Of a DNA stretch of 64,000 bases, positions 35,691 through 47,466 are shown piece by piece; positions within the stretch are counted from its first letter, which is position 1, and each line of letters begins with the position of its first letter. The position numbers were made by a program, and so were the translations under genes. The DNA lies in assembly GCF_029227915.1 (NCBI RefSeq), contig NC_079887.1, forward strand, positions 4,154,001 through 4,218,000, read 5' to 3'. The stretch is from Hydractinia symbiolongicarpus. Lineage: Eukaryota; Cnidaria; Hydrozoa; Anthoathecata; Hydractiniidae. A model generated the notes under the pieces. That model did no database searches, was not told the origin of the DNA, and saw only the letters and a program-made list of their open reading frames with translations.

Positions 35691-38600
35691 AGTTTTCCAA
35701 AATGTTTTCATTTTTGATAAGACGCTGAATAAAAGAAGTTTAATCGCCGGCAAACGAAAACCTGCGATTTCCCGTAAATCCCGGACTCGGCCCGTAAAGT
35801 CAAAAGTATACAAAGAAAGTACCCAGGGAGTAAACTCATTTCCCAAACGATTTTTTAAATTATTATTTCACCACTAAAGCCCATGAGACTTGTAGATTTT
35901 AAAAATGTTTTCATTTTTGATGAGTCGCTGAATAAAAGAAGTTTAGTCGCCGGCAAACGAAAACCCGCAACTTCCCGTAAATCCCGGACTCGGCTCGTAT
36001 AGTCAAAAGTATACAAAGAAAGAACCCAGGGAGTAAACTCATTTCCCGAACGATTTTTAAATTATTTTTCCACCACTAAAACGCATGAGACTTGTAGTTT
36101 TCAGAAATGTTTTCATTTTTGATGAGACGCTTAATGAAAGAGGTTTAATCGCCGGCAAACGAAAACCCGCGATTTCCCGGAAATCCCGGGCTTGGCCCGT
36201 ATAGTCGAATGTATATAAAGAAAGTACCCAGGGAGTAAATTCATTTCCCGAACGATTTTTTAAATTATTTTTTCACCACTAAAACGCATGAGACTTGTAG
36301 TTTTCAGAAATGTTTTCATTTTTGATGAGACGCTTAATGAAAGTGGTTTAATCGCCGGCAAACGAAAACCTGTGATTTCCCGTAAATCCCGGGCTTGGCC
36401 CGTATAGTGGAATGTATACAAAGAAATTACCCTGTGAGTAAACTAATTTCCAAAACGATTCTTTAAATTATCTTCTCACCACTAAAACGCATGAGACTTG
36501 TAGTTTTCAAAAATGTTTTCATTTTTGATGAGACGCTGAATAAAAGAAGTTTAATCGCCGGCAAACGAAAACCCGCGACTTCCCGTATATCCCGGACTCG
36601 GCCCGTATAGTCAGAAGTATACAAAGAAAGAACCCAGGGAGTAAACTCATTTCCCGAACGATTTTTTAAATTATTTTTTCACCACTAAAACGCATGAGAC
36701 TTGTAGTTTTCAAAAATGTTTTCATTTTTGATGAGACGCTGAATAAAAGAAGTTTAATCGCCGGCAAACGAAAACCCGCGACTTCCCGTAAATCCCGGAC
36801 TCGGCCCGTATAGTCAAAAGTTTACAAAGAAAGAACCCAGGGAGTAAACTCATTTCCCGAACGATTTTTTAAGTTATTTTTCCACCACTGAAACGCATGA
36901 GACTTGTAGTTTTCAGAAATGTTTTCATTTTTGATGAGACGCTTAATGAAAGAGGTTTAATCGCCGGCAAACGAAAACCTGCGATTTCCCGCAAATCCCG
37001 GGCTTGACCCGTATAGTCGAATGTATACAAAGAAAGTACCCAGGGAGTAAACTCATTTCCCGAACGATTTTTTAAATTATTTTTTTACCACTAAAACGCA
37101 TGAGACTTGTAGTTTTTAGAAATGTTTTCATTTTTGATGAGACGCTTAATGAAAGTGGTTTAATCGCCGGCAAACGAAAACCCGTGATTTCCCGTAAATC
37201 CCGGGCTTGGCCCGTATAGTCGAATGTATACAAAGAAATTACCCTGTGAGTAAACTCATTTCCAAAACGATTCTTTAAATTATCTTTTCACTACTAAAAC
37301 GCATGAGACTTGTAGTTTTCAAAAATGTTTTCATTTTTGATGAGACGCTGAATAAAAGAAGTTTAATCGCCGGCAAACGAAAACCCGCGACTTCCCGTAT
37401 ATCCCGGACTCGGCCCGTATAGTCAAAAGTATACAAAGAAAGAACCCATTTCCCATTTTAAACTCATTTCCCGAACGATTTTTTAAATTATTTTTTCACC
37501 ACTAAAACGCATGAGACTTGCAGTTTTCCAAAATGTTTTCATTTTTGATAAGACGCTGAATAAAAGAAGTTTAATCGCCGGCAAACGAAAACCTGCGATT
37601 TCCCGTAAATCCCGGACTCGGCCCGTAAAGTCAAAAGTATACAAAGAAAGTACCCAGGGAGTAAACTCATTTCCCAAACGATTTTTTAAATTATTATTTC
37701 ACCACTAAAGCCCATGAGAATTGTAGATTTTAAAAATGTTTTCATTTTTTATGAGTCGCTGAATAAAAGAAGTTTAATCGCCGGCAAACGAAAACCCGCG
37801 ATTTCCCGGAAATCCCGGGTTTGGCCCGTATAGTCGAATGTATACAAAGAAAGTACCCAGGGAGTAAACTCATTTCCCAAACAATTTTTTAAATTATTTT
37901 TTCACCACTAAAACGCATGAGACTTGTAGTTTTCAGAAATGTTTTCATTTTTGATGAGACCTTTATGAAAGTGGTTTAATCGCCGGCAAACGAAAACCCG
38001 TGATTTCCCGTAAATCCCGGGCTTGGCCCGTATAGTCAAATGTATACAAAGAAAGTACCCTGTGAGTAAACTCATTTCCAAAACGATTTTTTAAATTATC
38101 TTTTCACCACTAAAACGCATGAGACTTGTAGTTTTCAAAAAATTTTTCATTTTTGATGAGACGCTGAATAAAAGAAGTTTAATCGCCGGCAAACGAAAAC
38201 CCGCGACTTCCCGTAAATCCCAGACTCGGCCCGTATAGTCAAAAGTATACAAAGAAAGTACCCAGGGAGCAAACTCATTTCCCGAACGATTTTTTAAATT
38301 ATTTTTTCACCACTAAAACGCATGAGACTTGTATTTTTCAAAAGTGTTTTCATTTTTGATGAGACGCTGAATTAAAGAAGTTTAATCGCCGACAAACGAA
38401 AACCCGCGATTTCCCGTAAATCCCGGGCTTGGCCCGTATAGTTGAATGTATATAAAGAAAGTACCCAGGGAGTAAACTGATTTCCCTAACGATTTTTCAA
38501 ATCATTTTTGCACCACTAGAACGAATGAGACTTGTAGTTTTCAAAAATGTTTTCATTTTTAATGAGACGCTTAATGAAAGAGGTTTAATCGCCGGCAAAC

Positions 38601-40976
38601 GAAAACCCGCGATTTCCCGTAAATCCCGGGCTTGTCCCGTATAGTCGAATGTATACAAAGATGGTACCCAGGGAGTAAACTCATTTCCAAAACGATTTTT
38701 TAAATTATTTTTTCACCACTAAAACGCATGAGATTTGTATTTTTCAAAAGTGTTTTCATTTTTGATGAGACGCTGAATTAAAGAAGTTTAATCGCCGGCA
38801 AACGAAAACCCGCGATTTCCCGTAAATCCCGGGCTTGGCCCGTTTAGTTGAATGTATATAAAGAAAGTACCCAGGGAGTAAACTGATTTCCCGAACGATT
38901 TTTCAAATTATTTTTGCACCACTAGAACGAATGAGACTTGTAGTTTTTAAAAATGTTTTCATTTTTAATGAGACGCTTAATGAAAGAGGTTTAATCGCCG
39001 GCAAACGAAAACCCGCGATTTCCCGTAAACCCCTTGCTTGGCCCGTATAGTCGAATGTATACAAAGAAAGTACCCTGTGAGAAAAGTCGTTTCCAGAACG
39101 ATTTTTTAAATTATCTTTTCACCACTAAAACGCATGAGACTTGTAGTTTTCAAAAATGTTTTCATTTTTGATGAGACGCTGAATAAAAGAAGTTTAATCG
39201 CCGGCAAACGAAAACCTGCGATTTCCCGTAAATCCCGGACTCGGCCCATATAGTCAAAAGTATACAAAGAAGGTACCCTGGGATTAAACTCATTTCCCGA
39301 ACGATTTTTTAAATTATTTTTTCACCACTAAAACGCATGAGACTTGTAGTTTTCAAAAATGTTTTCATTTTTGATGAGACGCTGAATTAAAGAAGTTTAA
39401 TCGCCGCCAAACGAAAACCCGTGATTTCCCGTAAATCCCGGGCTTGGCCTGTATAGTTGAATGTATATAAAGAAAGTACCCCGGGAGTAAACTGATTTCC
39501 CTAACGATTTTTAAAATCATTTTTGCACCACTAGAACGAATGAGACTTGTAGTTTTCAAAAATGTTTTCATTTTTAATGAGACGCTTAATGAAAGAGGTT
39601 TAATCGCCGGCAAACGAAAACCCGCGATTTCCCGTAAATCCCGGGCTTGTCCCGTATAGTCGAATGTATACAAAGAAGGTACCCAAGGAGTAAACTCATT
39701 TCACGAACGATTTTTTAAATTATTTTTTCACCACTAAAACGCATGAGACTTGTATTTTTCAAAAGTGTTTTCATTTTTGATGAGACGCTGAATTAAAGAA
39801 GTTTAATCGCCGGCAAACGAAAACCCGCGATTTCCCGGAAATCCCGGGTTTGGCCCGTATAGTCGAATGTATACAAAGAAAGTACCCAGGGAGTAAACTC
39901 ATTTCCCAAACAATTTTTTAAATTATTTTTTCACCACTAAAACGCATGAGACTTGTAGTTTTCAGAAATGTTTTCATTTTTGATGAGACGCTTAATGAAA
40001 GTGGCTTAATCGCCGGCAAACGAAAACCCGTGATTTCCCGTAAATCCCGGGCTTGGCCCGTATAGTCAAATGTATACAAAGAAAGTACCCTGTGAGTAAA
40101 CTCATTTGCAAAACGATTTTTTAAATTATCTTTTCACCACTAAAACGCATGAGACTTGTAGTTTTCAAAAATGTTTTCATTTTTGATGAGACGCTGAATA
40201 AAAGAAGTTTAATCGCCGGCAAACGAAAACCCGCGACTTCCCGTAAATCCCGGACTCGGCCCGTATAGTCAAAAGTATACAAAGAAAGTACCCAGGGAGC
40301 AAACTCATTTCCCGAACGATTTTTAAATTATTTTTTCACCACTAAAACGCATGAGACTTGTAGTTTTCAGAAATGTTTTCATTTTTGATGAGACGCTTAA
40401 TAAAAGTGGTTTAATCGCCGGCAAACGAAAACCCCCGATTTCCCGTAAATCCCGGGCTTGGCCCGTATAGTCGAATGTATACAAAGAAAGTACCCTGTGA
40501 GTAAACTCATTTCCAGAACGATTTTTTAGATTAATTTTCACCACTAAAACGCATGAGACTTGTATTTTTCAAAAGTGTTTTCATTTTTGATGAGACGCTG
40601 AATTAAAGAAGTTTAATCGCCGCCAAACGAAAACCCGCGATTTCCCGTAAATCCCGGGCTTGGCCCGTATAGTCGAATGTATACAAAGAAAGTACCCTGT
40701 GAGTAAAGTCGTTTCCAGAACGATTTTTTAAATTATCTTTTCACCACTAAAACGCATGAGACTTGTAGTTTTCAAAAATGCTTTCATTTTTGATTAGACG
40801 CTGAATAAAAGAAGTTTAATCGCCGGCAAACGAAAACCTGCCATTTCCCGTAAATCCCGGACTCGGCCCATATAGTCAAAAGTATACAAAGAAAGTACCC
40901 TGGGATTAAACTCATTTCCCGAACGATTTTTTAAATTATTTTTTCACCACTAAAACGCATGAGACTTGTAGTTTTC
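35691..40976. repeat. HOR block copy 2, enlarged to 5,279 bp (26 monomers)
   Basis: This copy follows the first directly. It contains three extra monomers at 39481-40089, after which the match resumes with the same CTCATTTGCAAAACG (34822 and 40101) and TTTTTAGATTAATTTTC words. The match ends at 35698/40977. Clustered differences from copy 1 at 34012-34020/38682-38690 and 34406-34445/39076-39115 look like conversion patches. Confidence 0.85.
39481..40089. repeat. Three-monomer (609-bp) insertion in the second 23-mer block
   Basis: Offsets change from 4,670 to 5,279 bp across this interval, exactly 3 x 203. Its first part (TTCCCTAACGATTTTTAAAATC, then CTTGTCCCG and GAAGGTACCC) resembles 41110-41310. 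Its last part (CCCGGAAATCCCGGGTTTGG, CCCAAACAATTTTTT, GTCAAATG) resembles 37800-38045. The insert is therefore a mosaic of nearby monomers and not foreign DNA. Confidence 0.75.
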
Positions 40977-42166
40977 AAAAATGTTTTCATTTTTGATGAG
41001 ACGCTGAATTAAAGAAGTTTAATCGCCGCCAAACGAAAACCCGCGATTTCCCGTAAATCCTGGGCTTGGCCCGTATAGTTGAATGTATATAAAGAAAGTA
41101 CCCAGGGAGTAAACTGATTTCCCTAACGATTTTTAAAATCATTTTTGCACCACTAGAACGAATGAGACTTGTAGTTTTCAAAAATGTTTTCATTTTTAAT
41201 GAGACGCTTAATGAAAGAGGTTTAATCGCCGGCAAACGAAAACCCGCAATTTCCCGTAAATCCCGGGCTTGTCCCGTATAGTCGAATGTATACAAAGAAG
41301 GTACCCAGGAAGTAAACTTATTTCCCGAACGATTTTTTAAATTATTTTTTCACCACTAAAACGCATGAGACTTGTATTTTTCAAAAGTGTTTTCATTTTT
41401 GATGAGACGCTGAATTAAAGAAGTATAATCGCCGGCAAACGAAAAGCCGCGATTTCCCGTAAATCCCGGGCTTGGCCCGTTAAGTTGAATGTATATAAAG
41501 AAAGTACCCAGGGAGTAAACTGATTTCCCGAACGATTTTACAAATTATTTTTGCACCACTAGAACAAATGAGACTTGTAGTTTTTAAAAATGTTTTCATT
41601 TTTAATGAGACGCTTAATGAAAGAGGTTTAATCGCCGGCAAACGAAAACCTGCGATTTCCCGTAAATCCCGGGCTTGGCCCGTATAGTCGAATGTATACA
41701 AAGAAAGTACCCTGTGAGTAAAGTCGTTTCCAGAACGATTTTTTAAATTATCTTTTCACCACTAAAACGCATGAGACTTGTAGTTTTCAGAAATGTTTTC
41801 ATTTTTGATGAGACGCTTAATAAAAGTGGTTTAATCGCCGGCAAACGAAAACCCGCGATTTCCCGTAAATCCCGGGCTTGGCCCGTATAGTCGAATGTAT
41901 ACAAAGAAAGTACCCTGTGAGTAAAGTCGTTTCCAGAACGATTTTTTAAATTATCTTTTCACCACTAAAACGCATGAGACTTGTAGTTTTCAGAAATGTT
42001 TTCATTTTTGATGAGACGCTTAATAAAAGTGGTTTAATCGCCGGCAAACGAAAACCCGCGATTTCCCGTAAATCGCGGGCTTGGCCCGTATAGTCGAATG
42101 TATACAAAGAAAGTACCCTGTGAGTAAACTCATTTCCAGAACGATTTTTTAGATTATTTTTTCACC
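40977..42166. repeat. Segment shared with 54.6-55.3 kb, ending in duplicated monomers
   Basis: From 40977 to about 41750 the monomers match 54564 to about 55340 at a 13,587-bp offset, including the rare GAAGTATAATCGCC and GATTTTACAAATT words. After that, a GTGGTTT monomer is duplicated in place (41652-42057). Confidence 0.7.
41652..42128. repeat. Very recent single-monomer duplication
   Basis: Segments 41652-41925 and 41855-42128 match at a 203-bp offset with one difference seen: CCCGGG at 41871-41876 versus CGCGGG, with G at 42075. Most adjacent monomers in this window differ at many more sites, so this pair is a recent one-unit gain. Confidence 0.8.
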
Positions 42167-43284
42167 ACTAAAACGCATGAGACTTGTAGTTTTCAAAAAT
42201 GTTTTCATTTTTGATGAGACGCTGAATAAAAGATGTTTAATCGATGGCAAACGAAAACCTGCGATTTCCTGTAAATCCCGGACTCGGCCCGTAAAGTCAA
42301 AAGTATACAAAGAAAGTACCCAGGGAGTAAACTCATTTCCCAAACGATTTTTTAAATTATTATTTCACCACTAAAGCCCATGAGACTTGTAGATTTTAAA
42401 AATGTTTTCATTTTTGATGAGACGCTGAATAAAAGAAGTTTAATCGCCGGCAAACGAAAACCCGCGACTTCCCGTAAATCCCGGATTCGGCCCGTATAGT
42501 CAAAAGTATACAAAGAAAGTACCCAGGGAGTAAACTCATTTCCCGAACGATTTTTTAAATTATTTTTTCACCACTAAAACGCATGAGACTTGTAGTTCTC
42601 AAAAATGTTTTCATTTTTGATGAGACGCTGAATAAAAGAAGTTTAATCGCCGGCAAACGAAAACCCGCGACTTCCCGTAAATCCCGGATTCGGCCCGTAT
42701 AGTCAAAAGTATACGAAGAAAGTACCCAGGGAGTAAACTCATTCCCGAACGATTTTTTAAATTATTTTTCCACCACTAAAACGAATGAGACTTGTAGTTT
42801 TCAGAAATGTTTTCATTTTTGATGAGACGCTTAATGAAAGAGGTTTAATCGCCGGCAAACGAAAACCCGTGATTTCCCGTAAATCCCGGCTTGGCCCGTA
42901 TAGTCGAATGTATACAAAGAAAGTACCCTGTGAGTAAACTCATTTCCAAAACGATTTTTTAAATTATCTTTTCACCACTAAAACGCATGAGACTTGTAGT
43001 TTTCAAAAATGTTTTCATTTTTGATGAGACGCTGAATAAAAGAAGTTTAATCGCCGGCAAACGAAAACCCGCGACTTTCCGTAAATCCCGGACTCGGCCC
43101 GTATAGTCAAAAGTATACAAAGAAAGAACCCAGGGAGTAAGCTCATTTCCCGAACGATTTTTTAAATTATTTTTCCACCACTAAAACGCATGAGACTTGT
43201 AGTTTTCAGAAATGTTTTCATTTTTGATGAGACGCTTAATGAAAGAGGTTTAATTGCCGGCAAACGAAAACCCGCGATTTCCTG
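42167..43284. repeat. 1,118-bp segment repeated at 44194-45311
   Basis: The segment matches 44194-45311 at a 2,027-bp offset, sharing GAAAAGATGTTTAATCGATGGC-type words, TAGTTCTCAAAAATG, the one-base-shortened CTCATTCCCGAACG, and CGACTTTCCGTAAATC. The 909 bp between the copies is different satellite sequence, so this is an interspersed and not a head-to-tail duplication. Confidence 0.75.
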
Positions 43285-43461
43285 TAAATCCCGGGCTTGG
43301 CCCGTTTAGTTGAATGTATATAAAGAAAGTACCCAGGGAGTAAACTTATTTCCCGAACGATTTTTAAAATTATTTTTTCACCACTAAAACGCATGAGACT
43401 TGTATTTTTCAAAAGTGTTTTCATTTTTGATGAGACGCTGAATTAAAGAAGTATAATCGCC

Positions 43462-46400
43462 GGCAAACGAAAACCCGCGATTTCCCGTAAATCCCGGGCT
43501 TGGCCCGTATAGTCGAATGTATACAAAGAAAGTACCCTGTGAGTAAAGTCGTTTCCAGAACGATTTTTTAAATTATCTTTTCACCACTAAAACGCATGAG
43601 ACTTGTAGTTTTCAAAAATGTTTTCATTTTTGATGAGACGCTGAATAAAAGAAGTTTAATCGCCGGCAAACGAAAACCTGCGATTTCCCGTAAATCCCGG
43701 ACTCGGCCATATAGTCAAAAGTATACAAAGAAAGTACCCTGGGATTAAACTCATTTCCCGAAGGATTTTTTAAATTATTTTTTCACCACTAAAACGCATG
43801 AGACTTGTAGTTTTCAAAAATGTTTTCATTTTTGATGAGACGCTGAATAAAAGAACTTTAATCGCCGGCAAACGAAAACCTGCGATTTCCCGTAAATCCC
43901 GGACTCGGCCCGTAAAGTCAAAAGTATACAAAGAAAGTACCCAGGGAGTAAACTCATTTCCCAAACGATTTTTTAAATTATTATTTCACCACTAAAGCCC
44001 ATGAGACTTGTAGATTTTAAAAATGTTTTCATTTTTGATGAGACGCTGAATAAAAGAAGTTTAATCGCCGGCAAACGAAAACCCGCGACTTCCCGTAAAT
44101 CCCGGATTCGGCCCGTATAGTCAAAAGTATACAAAGAAAGTACCCAGGGAGTAAACTCATTTCCCGAACGATTTTTTAAATTATTTTTTCACAACTAAAA
44201 CGCATGAGACTTGTAGTTTTCAAAAATGTTTTCATTTTTGATGAGACGCTGAATAAAAGATGTTTAATCGATGGCAAACGAAAACCTGCGATTTCCCGTA
44301 AATCCCGGACTCGGCCCGTAAAGTCAAAAGTATACAAAGAAAGTACCCAGGGAGTAAACTCATTTCCCAAACGATTTTTTAAATTATTATTTCACCACTA
44401 AAGCCCATGAGACTTGTAGATTTTAAAAATGTTTTCATTTTTGATGAGACGCTGAATAAAAGAAGTTTAATCGCCGGCAAACGAAAACCCGCGACTTCCC
44501 GTAAATCCCGGATTCGGCCCGTATAGTCAAAAGTATACAAAGAAAGTACCCAGGGAGTAAACTCATTTCCCGAACGATTTTTTAAATTATTTTTTCACCA
44601 CTAAAACGCATGAGACTTGTAGTTCTCAAAAATGTTTTCATTTTTGATGAGACGCTGAATAAAAGAAGTTTAATCGCCGGCAAACGAAAACCCGCGACTT
44701 CCCGTAAATCCCGGATTCGGCCCGTATAGTCAAAAGTATACGAAGAAAGTACCCAGGGAGTAAACTCATTCCCGAACGATTTTTTAAATTATTTTTCCAC
44801 CACTAAAACGCATGAGACTTGTAGTTTTCAGAAATGTTTTCATTTTTGATGAGACGCTTAATGAAAGAGGTTTAATCGCCGGCAAACGAAAACCCGTGAT
44901 TTCCCGTAAATCCCGGCTTGGCCCGTATAGTCGAATGTATACAAAGAAAGTACCCTGTGAGTAAACTCATTTCCAAAACGATTTTTTAAATTATCTTTTC
45001 ACCACTAAAACGCATGAGACTTGTAGTTTTCAAAAATGTTTTCATTTTTGATGAGACGCTGAATAAAAGAAGTTTAATCGCCGGCAAACGAAAACCCGCG
45101 ACTTTCCGTAAATCCCGGACTCGGCCCGTATAGTCAAAAGTATACAAAGAAAGAACCCAGGGAGTAAGCTCATTTCCCGAACGATTTTTTAAATTATTTT
45201 TCCACCACTAAAACGCATGAGACTTGTAGTTTTCAGAAATGTTTTCATTTTTGATGAGACGCTTAATGAAAGAGGTTTAATTGCCGGCAAACGAAAACCC
45301 GCGATTTCCTGCAAATCCCGGGCTTGGCCCGTATAGTCGAATGTATACAAAGAAAGTACCCAGGGAGTAAACTCATTTCCCGAACGATTTTTTAAATTAT
45401 TTTTTCACCACTAAAACGCATGAGACTTGTAGTTTTTAGAAATGTTTTCATTTTTGATGAGACGCTTAATGAAAGTGGTTTAATCGCCGGCAAACGATAA
45501 ACCCGTGATTTCCCGTAAATCCCGAGCTTGGACCGTATAGTCGAATGTATACAAAGAAATTACCCTGTGAGTAAACTCATTTCCAAAACGATTCTTTAAA
45601 TTATCTTTTCACCACTAAAACGCATGAGACTTGTAGGTTTCAAAAATGTTTTCATTTTTGATGAGACGCTGAATAAAAGAAGTTTAATCGCCGGCAAACG
45701 GAAACCCGCGACTTCCCGTATATCCCGGACTCGGCCCGTATAGTCAAAAGTATACAAAGAAAGAACCCAGGGAGTAAACTCATTTCCCGAACGATTTTTT
45801 AAATTATTTTTTCACCTCTAAAACGCATGAGACTTGTAGTTTTCCAAAATCTTTTCATTTTTGATGAGACGCTGAATAAAAGAAGTTTAATCGCCGGCAA
45901 ACGAAAACCTGCGATTTCCCGTAAATCCCGGACTCGGCCCGTATAGTCAAAAGTATACGAAGAAAGTACCCAGGGAGTAAACTCATTCCCCGAACGATTT
46001 TTTAAATTATTTTTCCACCACTAAAACGCATGAGACTTGTAGTTTTCAGAAATGTTTTCATTTTTGATGAGACGCTTAATGAAAGTGGTTTAATCGCCGG
46101 CAAACGAAAACCCGTGATTTCCCGTAAATCCCGGCTTGGCCGTATAGTCGAATGTATACAAAGAAAGTACCCTGTGAGTAAACTCATTTCCAAAACGATT
46201 TTTTAAATTATCTTTTCACCACTAAAACGCATGAGACTTGTAGTTTTCAAAAATGTTTTCATTTTTGATGGGACGCTGAATAAAAGAAGTTTAATCGCCG
46301 GCAAACGAAAACCCGCGACTTCCCGTAAATCTCGGACTCGGCCCGTATAGTCAAAAGTATACAAAGAAAGAACCCAGGGAGTAAACTCATTTCCCGAACG

Positions 46401-46935
46401 ATTTTTTAAATTATTTCTCCACCACTAAAATGCATGAGACTTGTAGTTTTCAGAAATGTTTTCATTTTTGATGAGACGCTTAATGAAAGAGGTTTAATCG
46501 CCGGCAAACGAAAACCCGCGATTTCCCGCAAATCCCGGGCTTGGCCCGTATAGTCGAATGTATACAAAGAAAGTACCCAGGGAGTAAACTCATTTCCCGA
46601 ACGATTTTTTAAATTATTTTTTCACCACTAAAACGCATGAGACTTGTAGTTTTCAGAAATGTTTTCATTTTTGATGAGACGCTTAATGAAAGTGGTTTAA
46701 TCGCCGGCAAACGAAAACCCGTGATTTCCCGTAAATCCCGGGCTTGGCCCGTATAGTCGAATGTAAACAAAGAAATTACCCTGTGAGTAAACTCATTTCC
46801 AAAACGATTCTTTAAATTATCTTTTCACCACTAAAACGCATGAAACTTGTAGTTTTCAAAAATGTTTTCATTTTTGATGAGACGCTGAATAAAAGAAGTT
46901 TAATCGCCGGCAAACGAAAACCCGCGACTTCCCGT
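43462..46935. repeat. 17-monomer HOR, most distant copy (C1)
   Basis: The block corresponds to 56441-59711, with offset 12,979 bp at its start (43770 to 56749) and 12,775 bp later (46002 to 58777). The change equals one monomer, absent from the later copy. The fusion point is near 45,430/58,400, where C1 has an additional AGAAATG/GTGGTTT/GGACCG monomer. Rare words shared include GGCCATATAGTC, CCCGGCTTGGCCG and CTCGGACTCGG. Confidence 0.75.
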
Positions 46936-47466
46936 ATATCCCGGACTCGGCCCGTATAGTCAAAAGTATACAAAGAAAGAACCCAGGGAGTAAACTCATT
47001 TCCCGAACGATTTTTTAAATTATTTTTTCACCACTAAAACGCATGAGACTTGTAGTTTTCCAAAATGTTTTCATTTTTGATGAGACGCTGAATAAAAGAA
47101 GTTTAATCGCCGGCAAACGAAAACCTGTGATTTCCCGTAAATCCCAGACTCGGCCCGTAAAGTCAAAAGTATACAAAGAAAGTACCCAGGGAGTAAATTC
47201 ATTTCCCAAACGATTTTTTAAATTATTATTTCACCACTAAAGCCCATGAGACTTGTAGATTTTAAAAATGTTTTCATTTTTGATGAGACGCTGAATAAAA
47301 AAAGTTTAATCGCCGGCAAACGAAAACCCGCGATTTCCCGGAAATCCCGGGCTTGGCCCGTATAGTCGAATGTATACAAAGAAAGTACCCAGGGAGTAAA
47401 CTCATTTCCCGAACGATTTTTTAAATTATTTTTTCACCACTAAAACGCATGAGACTTGTAGTTTTC
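46936..47466. repeat. Short satellite linker segment
   Basis: About two and a half monomers: one with TTTTCCAAAATG and CCGTAAAGTC, and one with CCCGGAAATCCCGGG. Both types are most similar to monomers of the 31-38 kb blocks. No other content is seen. Confidence 0.65.
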
